NCBI RefSeq assembly: GCF_023343835.1
Contig: NC_064434.1
Location: 10,459,505-10,523,504 of the forward strand
DNA: 64,000 nucleotides
Source: Lagopus muta
Lineage: Eukaryota > Chordata > Aves > Galliformes > Phasianidae
Direction of reading: 5' to 3'
Numbering within the stretch: position 1 is the first letter of the stretch; each line of letters begins with the position of its first letter. The notes beneath the pieces are model-generated. The model did not search any database, was not told the DNA's origin, and was given only the letters and a program-made list of their open reading frames with translations. The position numbers were made by a program, and so were the translations under genes. Shown piece after piece: positions 1 to 12,196 of this stretch.

Positions 1-3000
1 CTGTGGGTGCAAGAAGAGCAGCATGGCTCATGCAGTACATCATGTGCTGCCAGAGCATTTATTTATCGGCAGGCTTATGAAGGTTTTGGTTTCCTCTCTC
101 ATAAGCACCAGCCACAACATCTTTCTGAATGACAGAAAACTCTTTTTAACCTTCCATCAGAATTTATTTGTATTTTCTGAGACTACCTTTTCTTCTAGGA
201 AAACAATCATAGTCCACCTCGTCTTCATGATTTATATCATGTCATTTTTAAACATTTATTGTATAATATAATATGAACATTTTTGTTTATTTTCCCCTTT
301 TAATTACATTGCAATCTTTAAAAATAAATACAGATTTAAAAGCCAATTAAGTCTTAAAATAATAAGAAAGCCACTGACAAGAAATCTGAAACTAAAGGCA
401 TTACACAGTTATTATTTCAGCGGTGTCTGGCTGTAAAAAAACGTATTGTAAGGTCTCGGATAACTTTTTCATTCATTCCTTATAAGGTCATGCACTAATA
501 CTGTAAAATCCAAAGTCAAGAGCGAGGAAGAACCTCATTCTCACCTGTGCTGAGAAGAAGTGGAGTCATAAGAGTTCTTACTCGTTGCAAACACATTGCA
601 CTGTCTACTTACACATCCTTAAAACTGAGAGCAGCCACTACATTGCCAACCATTATACAAGCTGGAGTCAGGTGCCCTGGAGGTCCTGATGCCAGGCTCC
701 CTGCAGTGGCATTGCAGGATGAGGAGATGCTATCCCAACACAGTGTGGGTCCTTCAGTCAGAGTGCCTGCTGTAGCCCATTGGTTTTTGTATGATATCAG
801 AATAGTTGATACACCAAATGTTATGGCTGATGTTTTCCTACAGCTTCACAACGTAACTTAACTTTACTGGGATATATTATGAAATTGGTATCCACATCCT
901 CTGAAAAACTAATTTTACCTATGTTTTTGTGCTTTAATTTATCTGACTACTTACCTTCCTTTGCTTTTCATCAGAATCATATGCAGTGCACGGTTTGCAC
1001 TTTAGAGTCTTTTTCTTGGCACTAAATAAAACCCAAGAATGTGGCTACCAGTTATTTCACAGCTTTTTACTCAATGGCAAAGAGCTCTCCCATTTTGGAA
1101 TGAATACAGGATGTTGGCAGAATATGTATTAATAGCTATAACTTAAGCTGACTAATATTTTCCACCTTGCCAAAGGTTTAAATCTTTGCATTTTATTATT
1201 ATTATTATTATTATTACTATTCTAAACTCAGCCTCAACTGAGAAAAGTTATTTCAGCAAAATTTGTTCATCTGCCTCTCATAATGCAGTTCAGGAATAAC
1301 AAAATGTTTGGCTCACATTAACATTTTTAAGTAACTTTTGCCATATTTCTGAAAATCAACTTAAATTTGCCAAGTCATGAGACTTTGGAAAAGCTGTTTA
1401 CGTGTGCCCAGGAGAGATATACTTGAGTTAGCAAGAATTCATGAAGTTAAGATCTGCAGTGACCATATTCCATTCTCACCCAGATTCCCAAAAACCTTCT
1501 GCCAACATTCTGAAACCCACAGAAGAAGACAAAAAAGAAACAAAAACCTGTTATAGAGAGTTAAGAGCCTTTTGGTTGGTGCTTTTGTACTATGTGGAAT
1601 CTGTTATGGTGACAGAAACTACAACAAAATACAGTGTTTTTCCCCTCATCTCAATGGTACTTTTGTGATGTTCATGACTGGTGAAGAGGAACAACCTGAT
1701 GAAATTCAGCTTAACTGGAGATCTGAGGAGCTTAACAGAGAGGTTTCTATCTCAGATGATTCTTACAGGGCAAGAAGAAATCAACTGTCTAGATATCATG
1801 CAACTCTTCCATTTCAAATATCCAGCCAATAGAGCAAACCCAGTGTTCCCTGTGCCACTTTCAATTTCTGAGGCAGTCTGCTAAGAGTTAAAGATTTCAT
1901 TTCTGTGGGGGCTGTATGCAAACCTTGTCACTGGCAGTCTGCTGTGGCTCATTTGAGCCTATTCCTGGGCAGGCAAGCCAATATCTGGAAGGGTGAAATT
2001 CTTCTACGTAAGATATCTCACTCCCAGCATGAAGGACAGAATTTTGACCATAGACTTTAATTTAAAGATGTCATGTGAAAGAGGTACATGAACAGGGAGG
2101 AAAACCATTAAACTGATTAGAAAAGGCAGTGAGAAATACCATATCCAAATATCTGTGATATTATTAGAGATATAAATACCACCAGGAACTGTGTCATTAC
2201 AGCAGAAATGAGTGGATAGACTGGAGAACAAGCGGTACCAGTAATGATAAGCACTAATTACTTCTGGATTTGATAAACAGCAGATTTCATCACATATCTC
2301 CAGTCTGGATACGAAGCAATGTTATTTTTACTTGATTCATGTAAATGGTAAGGATATTAAAGAAGCAATATCTACAGTGATAGATACAGATAGCTTTTTA
2401 TCAGACAATTATTAATTGAGTCAGCTGTAAATAAGCTGAAGATCCAAGTAGCATTCAAGACTTTGAGACAGAACTAGAAGGAAGGAAACAGATGTAGAAT
2501 AAAATGCCAGATAGTTTTAACAAAGGCAGGCCATGCAAGAATACATATTTTTTCACTAATGTCTGATCTTATACAGAGGAAGTTCTTTAAAAAAATCTTG
2601 AAGATTTTACAAAAAAGACAGACAAAAAAGAGTTTTATTTTGGTTATGTGATATGACTGCATACATAATGATTTATTACAGAATCTTTTATTTATGTGAT
2701 ATTATTAAATGAATATTAAGGTGGAGAAGGAGTAACTAAACGGAACCTGGAGAAACTCATTGGCTGATGGTAATTAGTCTTGAGTCATTCATTAATCTGA
2801 TTCTATTTAATTTTTGTTAATGACTGCAGTCATTTCTGGTTTTGAGAAGTCAGTAAATTTTATCTGGTTCACTTCAATTTGTTCAGTAAGGTTGAATGAC
2901 CTTGAAAGCTAGCAGATGAAAAATGAAATGAAATGTAATGATACACGGCACAAGATTAAGAAGTGCAGAAAATGAACAAGAAGTCTGGCATCTCTCTGGT

Positions 3001-4570
3001 TAACAAAAGCTGCTAGAAAAGAATTAGTAAATATTGCTGAAATGTAATGAGCACATACCAAGTGACACACAAGTCAAGGCTTAAAAGCAACTCAAATTTC
3101 TTATTCCTGGACGATCATTTATGGACAGCTTTTAGAGACAAGAGGCTCGATGAATTAGGATCTAAATGATCTACAGCAATCCAAATAATGTGTTCAGTAC
3201 CCCAGGAAATGAAATGCCACAAAATCCTGGTAAAACATTGATATACACACAAAAAAACTTTGGTTACTTTGGTTTATTGGGGGGTTACTGGAATTGGAAC
3301 AGATGCAAAGAAAGACAACTAGAGTGAATGGGGAAAGCACTTCACTGAAATAAAGGCTAAAAAAAGAAAAGAAAGACATCAAACTAGTTTTAATATGCAC
3401 ATCAGTAAACTCACAGATAATGTGAATTCAAGGAAACAGACTCAGGAAATCTGTTCTCACTCTTTGCCTCTCTTCCTTCTTTCTACACTGTATATAGCAA
3501 TATTTTGTTACTGAAATTGAAATTTATCCAGGCACCAGATTTTCAGGCTAAATTTTGTGACTGGTTTTCCCAGCAGTGCTGTCGGCAGTGGGATCAGGAC
3601 CAGCTCAGCCTTCTGATTCCAGAGTCGCAAGTCACAATTTACAACAGTCTTTTCAGCCCCCATAAGCAGACAGGGCAGAGCGAAGGGCCATGGCTGTAGG
3701 TCACAAAAACACTCGATGCAATTTAATTAAAACCATATGCAGGCAGTGGAAGACACTGTCATCAGGGAACAAGTCATTGGGAACTGCCAGAGGCCTGCTC
3801 GCTGCATGTTCACAGCTCCCAGCCTGAGTTTCTCCAGAAGTACTATTCAATTCCATTTCACAGTATTTCACCAAGTTTAAAAACATGATTTACCCATCTT
3901 ATCTATTAGTATGAAAAGAAAAGTCTCTCCAGGGTGCATGCGAGGAATGAATTGTCTTTTCTACATACCTCTCTCACAGAGGAAGCCCACAATAACTGCA
4001 ACTACCCTGGAAATTTCTGTATTGGAAGGAAATTACAATGAAAGCAGGGCAAAGAGTCTGTGTTTTGTTTAAGGTCAGGAGCCGGAGCTGATTGCACAAC
4101 CCAGTTGTGTGATTCAAGGCCTATAAAAAGCCCTCTGAATTTCTGTTGGATTTTGTGATGGAATTTCATATTGTAAAAGCCTCCTACTGGAAACACTGCT
4201 TTTATGTTATTACTGTTGTTATCGTTGCTGCTCTTGCTGTTATCATTCCATCTCCTTGAGAAATATATTGAAAACAGAGAAATGCAAACACAGCTTTGAT
4301 GTAAATAATACAACTTAATAGGTACATCCAAGGAAACTAAAAGCAGACTGCTGGAGTGTTACCTTCCCTGATCAGTGGATGGTGCTGTACTGTGCTGTGA
4401 GCTGATGTAATGCATGAGGAACATTGTAAGTTACATGATAAAAGGAGAAGCCATAGCACAAGGAGCTTTGGTTTGAGTGTGGGTCTCAGCCTTGTTTGCA
4501 GATCAGTCCCACAAACTCACCAGTGTCACTTGGCCCCCTCTGCCAGAGGGTGCTCACAGCAACCTGGTTT
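1..4570. other. Gene-free AT-rich flank
   Basis: I see no conserved protein, no splice-flanked exon and no CR1 body here. Open frames are short (up to about 109 codons) and have no recognisable domain. A short TTA trinucleotide run sits at about 1194-1220. By comparison with the mammalian gene order this side would face the OSR1 direction, which is inference from synteny only. Confidence 0.6.
1194..1220. repeat. (TTA)n microsatellite
   Basis: Roughly eight uninterrupted TTA units followed by one imperfect unit. Simple repeat in AT-rich DNA. Confidence 0.85.
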
Positions 4571-4577
4571 TCATCGA

Positions 4578-4870
4578 CTCAGCATCATAGAACCACTGAG
4601 GTTGGAAAGACCATTAAGATCGCCCCATCCCTGGAAATGTTTAATGCCAGGTCGTATGAGGCCCTGGGCAATCTGATTTAGTATTTGATCTAGTGGTTGG
4701 CAGCCCTGGGGAAGAGGGATTGGAACTTGATGATCCTTGAAGTCCTTTCCAATCCAAGTCCTTCCATGATTCTACGATCACCTAGATCAGCCCATGACTG
4801 TGATTGCTGTAGACCATGTCCCTCAGTGTGACATCTAGCCTTTTCTTGAAAACCTCCAGGGATGTGAAGT
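4578..4870 (-). mobile_element. CR1 LINE fragment (-) with a CR1 tail nested inside
   Basis: The outer element reads on the minus strand: it begins with the CR1 3' end (ATAGAACCACTGAGGTTGGAAAG) and resumes after about 4778 with the phrase recognisable as ACCATGTCCCTCAGTGTGAC. Between about 4628 and 4777 lies a second CR1 3' end on the plus strand, from a CCCTGGAAATGTT-like phrase to CCTTCCATGATTCTACG. The opposite orientations and the continuation of the outer copy on both sides indicate insertion of one CR1 into another. Boundaries are approximate. Confidence 0.75.
4628..4777 (+). mobile_element. Nested CR1 3' end (+)
   Basis: This is a 5'-truncated CR1 tail of about 150 bp. It carries the usual 3' phrases (GAGGCCCTGGGCAATCTGAT, TGATCCTTGAAGTCC) and ends with the short CR1 tail motif. 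It interrupts a minus-strand CR1. Confidence 0.7.
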
Positions 4871-5439
4871 GGGCCATGTGTGGGCCAAGTGCAGGATTGA
4901 GGCACTGCTTTGCAAGTGCCTGAGTCAGGGGCCTGGCTGCAGGGAGGCACGAGGAGCAGAGCAACTGTGCGAGTCCCACACTTCATGCTTGAGGTCTGCA
5001 AAAGTCATTTTCTTTCTGCTGAGAGGACTGAGGAGGGGAGGATGGACTCAAATAGGGAGCACCTTCCTGTGTGTTCCTACAGGATCAAACACAGAAGTTC
5101 CCTAGGGCTTTTGGAGGCCCTTGGTAACTAGCATAACACAAACAATAACAGATTATCATCACTTTTAGTCCTCATTCATTTTCTCCCGAATGCTTAACAT
5201 GTCAAAAGGAGTGAGGGGACCCAAACTAGCAATGGGATACACATTCCCTGCAAAGTGGAGTCACACTGTAACTTAAGTAACAGGCACGTCACGTGCAGGT
5301 TGATGACAGGTCTGAAGCTATGGCTTAGAGAAGCCCTAAATCTCCTCCTGTATTTATACTTCTGGCTCCTCTCTTCCCCTAGTGCTGCCCTAATCAATTG
5401 TAATCCTCTTTTTGGAAATAATGGTAGCCATGTGCAGTC
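4871..5439. other. Gene-free stretch between CR1 fragments
   Basis: No conserved coding sequence or repeat family was recognised. The overlapping short open frames on both strands look like chance. Confidence 0.5.
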
Positions 5440-5699
5440 AGAAAAAAAACTTTCTGCAGTTAAAGCTCACCTCTTAAGTTGGATGTTAGGGAAAACTTCT
5501 CAAGATAGAGTGGTTGGGCACTGGCACAGGCTGCCTGGGCAGGTGGTGGCGTCACTGTCCTTGGGAGTGTTCAAGAAATGTGGAGATGCTGCACTGAAGG
5601 AGATGGTTTAGTGGGTAATATTGGGGGTAGATGGACAGTTGGACTGGTTGATCTTAGTTTTCTTTTCTAACCTTAATGATTTTATGACTCTATGAATCT
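5440..5699 (+). mobile_element. CR1 LINE 3' fragment (+), diverged
   Basis: Diverged CR1 3' region with the phrases ACTGGCACAGGCTGCCTGGG and GTTCAAGAAATGTGGAGATG, then a TTGATCTTAG...CTAACCTTAATGATTTTATG-like end. 5'-truncated and non-coding. Confidence 0.75.
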
Positions 5700-6496
5700 G
5701 TTGGTATAATCACACCATTCCACATCTTTTCCTTGGAGCAGTTTGTGCTTCTGACTAAATCCCTTTTCTTTGGGATAGAGCTTATGAAGAGTATTTTCTT
5801 TTCAGATGCTCTTAAGGAACACGCAAAAAGGCTTTGTCCTCAAGGACAGCAGCAGGAGGGCTGGCTATGCACACAAAAAATCCTGTCCCAGTGTGCTGTG
5901 TAGATCCCATTAGTTGTGTGTTACACCATGGGGGCAGAGTAGTGAAGCTTTCTATGTATGTAAAGAGAAAAGGCAGATGTTCTGTTTTAGAAAAGCAGTG
6001 GTTCTGTTTTCCCCCAATATACGTGTGAAGGACAGCCAGTGCTATGGTGCATTACGGGTATTTTTGTTCCAGTGGTTCTGGTTGGGCTGCTATCTCTGCC
6101 CAAAGCCCATAGGACCGACTGTTCTGTCATCGCAACAGGGACTGTGCACTACTTCCCTCACTGACAGTCAAGTGCAAACTTTGAGACCTTGTTCTGATGA
6201 TGAGATTAGTGTGAAACCACATTCTGCTCAGAAGAGCTGGAGAAACCCATCTAACAGCCTTGTTTTTGTTGAATATAACTAGTAGCACAAGAGGGATTAA
6301 GTGCTATATCCAAAGCATTTTTGCACAAGCATGTGGAAATATGACCTACAAGTCTTTCTCAATATGATTTTCTCATTAAAGACTATAACCTAATCTTATA
6401 TGATCACGGAATCTAAAGTGTCCTAATAGCTAGATCATTGGGCACTTAATGCAAAATAGTATATTTAATTACCTGGGTGAATCCTAAAATAGTATA
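5700..6496. other. Gene-free stretch
   Basis: No recognisable gene or repeat. The longest frame (122 codons at 5914-6282) has no identifiable domain and no supporting splice or promoter context. Confidence 0.5.
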
Positions 6497-7705
6497 ACTT
6501 CTGAAACAGAAAAACTAATCAAAAGGGGAAGAGCAGTAAATGTAGTCTACCTTGATTTTAGAAAGGCATTTGATACTGTCTCCCACGACATCCTTATAAC
6601 AAAGCTGAGGAAGTGTGGGATAGACAAGTGGAGTGTGAGGTGGGTTGAGAACTGGCTGACTGGCAGAGCACAGAGGGTCGTCGTTGGCAGCGCAGAGTCT
6701 GGCTGGCGACCTGTAATCAGTGGAGTCCCCCAGGGGTCTGTGCTGGGTCTGGTCTTGTTCAACATCTTCATCAATGACCTTGATGAGGGGATAATGGCCA
6801 CCCTCAGCAAGTTTGCTGATGATACGAAGTTGGGAGGATTGGCTGACATACCTGAAGGCTGTGCTGCCATTCAGTGAGACCTGGACAGGCTGGAGAGCTG
6901 GGCAGAAAAAAACTGGATGAGGTTTAACAAAAGCAAGTGCAGAGTCTTACGCCTAGGGAGGAATAATTGCATGCACCAGTACAGGTTGGGGGATGACCTG
7001 CTGGAGGGGAGCTCTGCAGAGAGGGACCTGGGCATCCTGGTGGACGACAGGTTGGCCATGAGCCAGCAGTGTGCCCTTGTGGCCAAAAAGGCCAATGGCA
7101 TCCTGGGGTGCATTAAAAAGAGCGTGGCCAGCAGGTCGAGGGAGGTGATCCTCCCCCTCTACTCTGCCCTGGTGAGGCCTCATCTGGAGTACTGCGTCCA
7201 GTTCTGGGCTCCCCAGTACAAAAAAGACAGGGATCTCTTGGAAAGAGTCCAGCGGAGGGCCACGAAGATGGTGAAGGGCCTGGAGCATCTCCCCTATGAG
7301 GAAAGGCTGAGTGAACTGGGTCTGTTCAGCTTTGAGAAAAGGAGACTGAGAGGGGACCTGATCCAGGTTTATAAATATCTAAGGTGTGGGGGCCATAGTG
7401 GTGAAGCCAGTCTCTTCAGTGGTACGTGGAGACAGGATAAGGGGAAATGGACATAAGCTGCAGCATAGGAAGTTCTGCATGAATGTGCACAAGAACTTCT
7501 TTACAGTGAGGGTGACGGAGCACTGGAACAGGCTGCCCAGGGAGGTGGTGGAGTCTCCTTCTCTGGAGATGTTCAAGACCTGCCTGGATGCCGACCTGTG
7601 CGACCTGCTGTAGGGAACCTGCTTTGGCAGGGGGGTTGGACTCGATGATCTCTGGAGGTCCCTTCCAACCCCTACAGTTCTGTCATTCTGTGATTCTATG
7701 GGTTT
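6497..7705 (+). mobile_element. CR1 LINE, 3' half of ORF2 plus 3' UTR (+)
   Basis: This is the longest CR1 copy in the window. It starts inside the reverse-transcriptase domain, runs through the palm and thumb region and the 3' UTR, and ends at the ATTCTGTGATTCTATG tail. The reading frame shows the family motifs [16 protein letters not shown] and the catalytic FADD (codons at 6812-6823). The 5' half of the element (ORF1 and endonuclease) is absent, the usual result of truncated target-primed reverse transcription. It is an autonomous-retrotransposon relic, now unable to move. Confidence 0.93.
6509..7456 (+). pseudogene. CR1 ORF2 reverse transcriptase remnant
   Basis: One frame runs from 6509 to 7456 and is interrupted by a single TGA at 6875-6877. 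The same frame resumes directly after it. The stop replaces a position that is usually Arg in CR1 ORF2 (a CGA to TGA change is the likely cause, inferred from CpG decay). Motifs seen in order are AFDTVSH (RT block 2 region), [18 protein letters not shown] (the F/YxDD active site), DLGILVDD and the C-terminal [22 protein letters not shown] phrase. The frame is lost near 7387-7456, before the normal end of ORF2. The N-terminal endonuclease domain is missing. I regard it as a dead fragment, not a host gene. Confidence 0.88.
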
Positions 7706-8250
7706 CAGCATGTAGGTCTCAGTCTTGCTCAGACTTGTTGCTCTGTAGATCTACTTGCTTGGCTAGGGCCTCCATTTGTTTCTATTATCAACGAGACAAT
7801 TGGTGCATAATAAAAAACATTTAAAGAATTATCTCTGTTATACAGATCTGAATGTAAATTTTGGGGGGGTACTGTATTTTTTACTCTGTAGAATCCATGG
7901 GATTTGCATGCATATTTTGCCAACTTTCCATCTTATTTTTGTGTCTGGTTGTTTTCTTTTGCAGACACTCTGCTTCATCTGGGAACATAGCCCATAGCAA
8001 AACTCCATTGCTGCAAAAACAAAGTCAGACCAATTAAATCCATTACTATTGCTGTTGTTTTCATTGGTGGTAGTTGTATTGCTGTTTTGTTTGGTTTCAC
8101 TTTTAATCCATCAGTATGATTTGATTAGTTTCTTTCCTAAGTTAGCTGAAAAAGCATTAATATAATTATTTTATTACAGCTTATGCACCTTTATTGAGGT
8201 TTTTTTTTTTAACCACGGACTTTCAGCAAGACTACATTCTTGTCTCATTC
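7706..8250. other. Gene-free stretch
   Basis: AT-rich sequence between two CR1 copies, with no recognised gene or repeat. It contains a run of T at about 8201-8211. Confidence 0.5.
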
Positions 8251-8600
8251 ACCTTTTTTTACAAGGGTAGATAATGGCAGGACAAAGGGAAATGGTCTTA
8301 AGTTGAGGGAGGGAAGATTTAGGTTGGATACTGGGGGAAGTTCTTTAGTATGAGAGTGGTGAGGTGCTGGAACAGGCTGCCCAGAGAGGTTGTGGATGCC
8401 CCATTCCCTGGAGGTGTTCAAGGCCAGGTTGGATGGGGCCCTGGGCAGCCTGGTCTGGTATTAAAGAGAGGTTGGTGGCCCTGCATGTGGCAGGGGGGTT
8501 AGAGATTCATGATCCTTGAGGTCCCCTCCAATCCAAGTCATTCTATGATTCTATGATTCTATGATTCTGTGATTCTATGATTATTCTGTAATTCTATGAT
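8251..8600 (+). mobile_element. CR1 LINE 3' fragment (+)
   Basis: It shows CR1 3' UTR phrases (GGTGCTGGAACAGGCTGCCC, GTGTTCAAGGCCAGGTTGGA, ATTCATGATCCTTGAGGTCC) and ends in an expanded run of ATTCTATG/ATTCTGTG units at about 8540-8600. It closely resembles the inverted copy at 12197-12795. Confidence 0.93.
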
Positions 8601-9164
8601 TGACTCCTGCTCAATTGTTGTGAGAGAAGTCACTGAATCCTTCTTAATTCTTCCACTAGCAAACACCTAGCTGGGGCAGGAATATTCAGTCCTGAAGCTA
8701 AGATGCTGTTTTATCATATTTTTTGGCTAATGCTCAGGTAAAAATAACATTTTTCTGAATTTCAGGATTCTCTTTGGTTTGTTTCTGAATGCTTGTGATT
8801 ACATAAGGAGCTTTCCTTGGGGGAAAAGTAAGCTCACAACTTGTTGTTCAGCTCAGAAGAGTTAGCAAGTCAGTTCAGTCATATGAATACTACAGACGTT
8901 ATCCTTTTCTAGGAAAATTTGTAGTAAGCCCTGAGAAGAAACATCCAGAAAACTAAGGACACAGTTTAGCTACTGATTTCATCCTGACAAGATTAAGGAA
9001 TAGAAAAGCTCAATAAAAAGAGAAACAAAACTGTCGTTGCAATAATTAAACAGGATTTCTTAGAGAAAGGAGATGAGAAGTCAGTGAGCCTTATATCTCC
9101 ACGCAGCAGTACCCACAGTATCTCTGTACGTATGCTGGATTGTCACCTAACCAGGTTGGGTGGT
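8601..9164. other. Gene-free stretch
   Basis: No recognised gene or repeat. Confidence 0.5.
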
Positions 9165-9760
9165 TGTGACAGTGCACTCCTTGCCCCCACACCCAGCCCT
9201 GTGCTTATGTCCAAGGCATAGTGCATACCATGAGGTGTGTACCATAAGACCTTGTCCTTGGGACTAATAACAATCAGGGTTTCACCATCAGCGCTCAGAC
9301 ACGTGATGACAGACAGAACCAACAAATCATCTTACCCCATAAACAGCAAGCAGTCTGAGAACCCCTTTGAGAGTTCTCCTTGCAAGCAGCTGGCTGCACA
9401 TCAGAATCTCCCCTTGAGTAGGGATACCACTCACGTTTACTCAATGGCTGCACAGAGATTCACCTAGGATGTGATGACGTCTTGCTGACAGATCCTCAGT
9501 AAGTGATTTATTGTTTTTAAGCCATACCAGCTTCGCTTAGATTAATTATCCTCTCCACCCTCTGTGTAGCAAATGGCCACGGATATCTGGCTGTTTCAAA
9601 TCTTGTTAAGTCGCTGTCACCATTGTTCAAATTACCACATTATATCTACTTTATATCAATAAATATCTTTCTGCCTTCCTCTTATGAGCAAAGTGTGCAG
9701 TGTGCTCGTCTCCTTCCGTGTCTGTTGCCAACCTCTGTACTGCTGGGTTTGGGTGTCACA
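9165..9760 (+). mobile_element. Candidate solo or partial retroviral LTR
   Basis: This 596-bp block starts TGTGACA and ends TGTCACA, a perfect 7-bp inverted terminal pair of the TG...CA type found on LTRs. An AATAAA at 9658-9663 followed by a GT-rich stretch near the right end (about 9690-9730) fits the R/U5 part of an LTR in + orientation. No matching target-site duplication is visible (left flank GTGGT, right flank TAATC), and no internal retroviral coding region is attached. The family was not identified with certainty, so the boundaries are inferred. Confidence 0.45.
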
Positions 9761-11257
9761 TAATCCGCCCCATGAACACTGGAATGAGTCATGCAAAGGG
9801 TAGTGGAGATAGAATAGATAGCCTTAGCAGAACATGAGCTGTCAATCACTATCCAGCTTATGTTTCTGTTGCAAATGAATGCCTTAGTACACAATTAGTC
9901 ATACAAGAATCACAGGAGGCACAGCCTGAAGTGGCCCTGGTATGACTGAATGAGACCCCAGAGACTGAATGTCTGTGACATAATCATGCACAATACGAAG
10001 TAGGACTGACAAATTTAAAGGCAGAAAAGGTCTTTCCGTTGTGATCTTTTCCTTACTTCTGGTCTCAGTATGTTAAATGTTTGGAAATATTTCACATCCT
10101 TCCAGATAGAAGTGTGGGTTTGCTTTTTTTTTTTTCCCATTAATAACACACTTTGAGCTCCTTCTTGAAAAGAAACATATAAATGTTACTTAATGGTTGC
10201 TTTTAATATTGGAAAAATACATGGCGCTCAAGCAAGGGAACTTTTTTCCCATTCTGCTGGTTCCAACAGCCCAAGGCATGTAAAAAAAAAAAAAAAAAGA
10301 AAAGAAAAAAAAAGCACACAAAGAGTTACACACATCTTTTTAGTTTTAATACAAATGCCCTAGAACTTTACAAATTAATGGGTGATAGCAGAAAATTCCT
10401 TTCCTTTTGAGTTTAGCTCAGAAACCACAAAATCACTCCATTTTGGACCCATTCCTATTCTCAGACTCCCCAGGAGATTCAGTAAAAGCAAGACACAGCT
10501 ATTTATTGGAACTCCATGGGCATTACCACATTTTTTAGATGTAGATAAGGCAGCTACATGCCGTGTTTGGAAAGTCAAGATTTCATTTATAAGGTGCTGA
10601 AGCTGGAAGGCTTTCATGTCAGGCCTGAAGTTCACAATCTCCAGCGAAGGAGGAAATGGAGGGTATGTCAGCAGCGAGCAATGGAGTGCAGAACAGAGAC
10701 AGCTCAGCTCAGTGCATATGTTCACACAGATGAGTGCTATGTAGAGATACCATGTGGGTTCTGAGAGTTAAATATTTACGTTAGCATAGCATTGCTTTCA
10801 GCAGCAGCACTTCAACAGCAGTGCTTGGGACCAGAACCAAGTTATCATCTTTTACATTTTCAGATGCCTTGCAAAGGTTAAAAGGAGTCTTCAGTCCTTC
10901 AGCGATAACTCTTTTTGTTGGGTTGGAGGAACACAAATAACACCATTCAATAAAATGCAATTCACCAACTGCAGCACTTAATCAGGACTAGATGCATGAA
11001 TAGCATCTTATTAGAGAGCACCTCAGGCTGGTGCTGAAGCCTTTGAGCAGGACAGTGGGAACGACTGGGACGAGATGCAGCTGTTCTATGGCTGAACTCC
11101 CTTTTTCAGCTTTTCCCCCATGCTGGATGCTGACAAACATGCAGGGATTTGCCTGATCTTACTACAGGAAGGAGAGGGGGCTCTCAGTAGCATGTCATGC
11201 AGCAGCTCTGAGTACAGACAGTGCAGGGAAACGTTCAGGATCAAAACTCAGGGAAGA
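9761..11257. other. Gene-free stretch with poly-A run
   Basis: No recognised gene. An A-rich run with interspersed G lies at about 10280-10314. The open frames at 10375-10764 on both strands have no identifiable domain. Confidence 0.5.
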
Positions 11258-12135
11258 GAATCACAGAATCATAGGGGTTGGAAGGAACCTCTGCAGATAA
11301 TCTAGTACAACCCAGATGCTCAAGCAGGTTCCCTACAATGGGTTGCACAGAAAGTATCCAGACAGGTCTTGAATATCTCCAGACAAAGAGACTCCACAAC
11401 CTTTCTGGGCAGCTTATTCCAATGCTCTGTCACCTCCCTGTAAAATATTTATTCCTTGTATTTGTATGAAACTTCCTGTGTTCCAGTTTCTGCCCATTGT
11501 CTCTTGTTCTGTCACTTCATGGCAATGAAAAGAGTCTGTCCCCATCGTTTTGATGCCCGCACTTCAGGTATTTATAAACAGTTATGAGATCCCCCCTCAG
11601 CTTTCTCTTCTCCAGATTGAACAGTCCCAGGTCTCTCAACTTTTCCTTGTGCTACAGGTCCTCAATAATCTCTGTGGTCCCCTGCTGGACCCTTTCTAGG
11701 AGATCCCTGTCTTTTCTGAAGTGAAGAACCCAGAACTGAATACAGTACTCCAGATGTGGCCCTCATCTAAGATGAAGGCAGAGGAGAGTAGGAGGATCAC
11801 CTCCCTCAACCTACTGGCCACATTGTTCATGATGCAGATGCCACTGGCCTTCTTGGCCTCAAGGGCACATTGCTGTCTCATGGCCAACCTGCTGCCCACC
11901 AGGATACCTAGGTCTTTCTCTGTAGAGCTCCTCTCCAGCAAGTCATCCTCTAACCGGTGCTGTTACATGTGGTTATTCCTTCCCAGGTGCAGGGCCCTAC
12001 ACTTGCTCCTGATGAAGTTCATCAGGTTCTTCTCTGCCCAGCTCTGCAGCTTGTCCAGGTTTCAGTAAATGGCTGCACAGCCTTCTGATGTGTCAGCTGC
12101 TCCTCCCAGCTTTGTATGGTCAGCAAACTACACCT
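11258..12135 (-). mobile_element. CR1 LINE fragment (-)
   Basis: Minus-strand CR1. It starts at the 3' tail (GAATCACAGAATCATAGGGG) and continues back into the C-terminal part of ORF2, where the reverse strand reads STEKDLGILVGSRLAMRQQC over about 11870-11930. The frame is broken by stops and deletions. The far end (beyond about 12060) is degenerate. Confidence 0.92.
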
Positions 12136-12196
12136 ATTAGTAGCAGAGCCACTAAATCCAGATTCATTCAGATGTCTGTTAAGCCTTTGATGTTGC

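Noticed and set aside
547-861. 104-codon frame near the left edge
   Set aside because: No recognisable domain, promoter or splice context; length is within chance for 64 kb.
7379-7711. Minus-strand 110-codon frame
   Set aside because: Antisense of the CR1 3' UTR.
8540-8600. ATTCTATG direct repeats resembling a CRISPR-like or satellite array
   Set aside because: This is the normal CR1 3' terminal repeat, only expanded.
9165-9760. DNA transposon with terminal inverted repeats
   Set aside because: The ends fit TG...CA LTR termini, there is a poly(A) signal and GT-rich stretch inside, and no duplicated TA or 8-bp target is seen.
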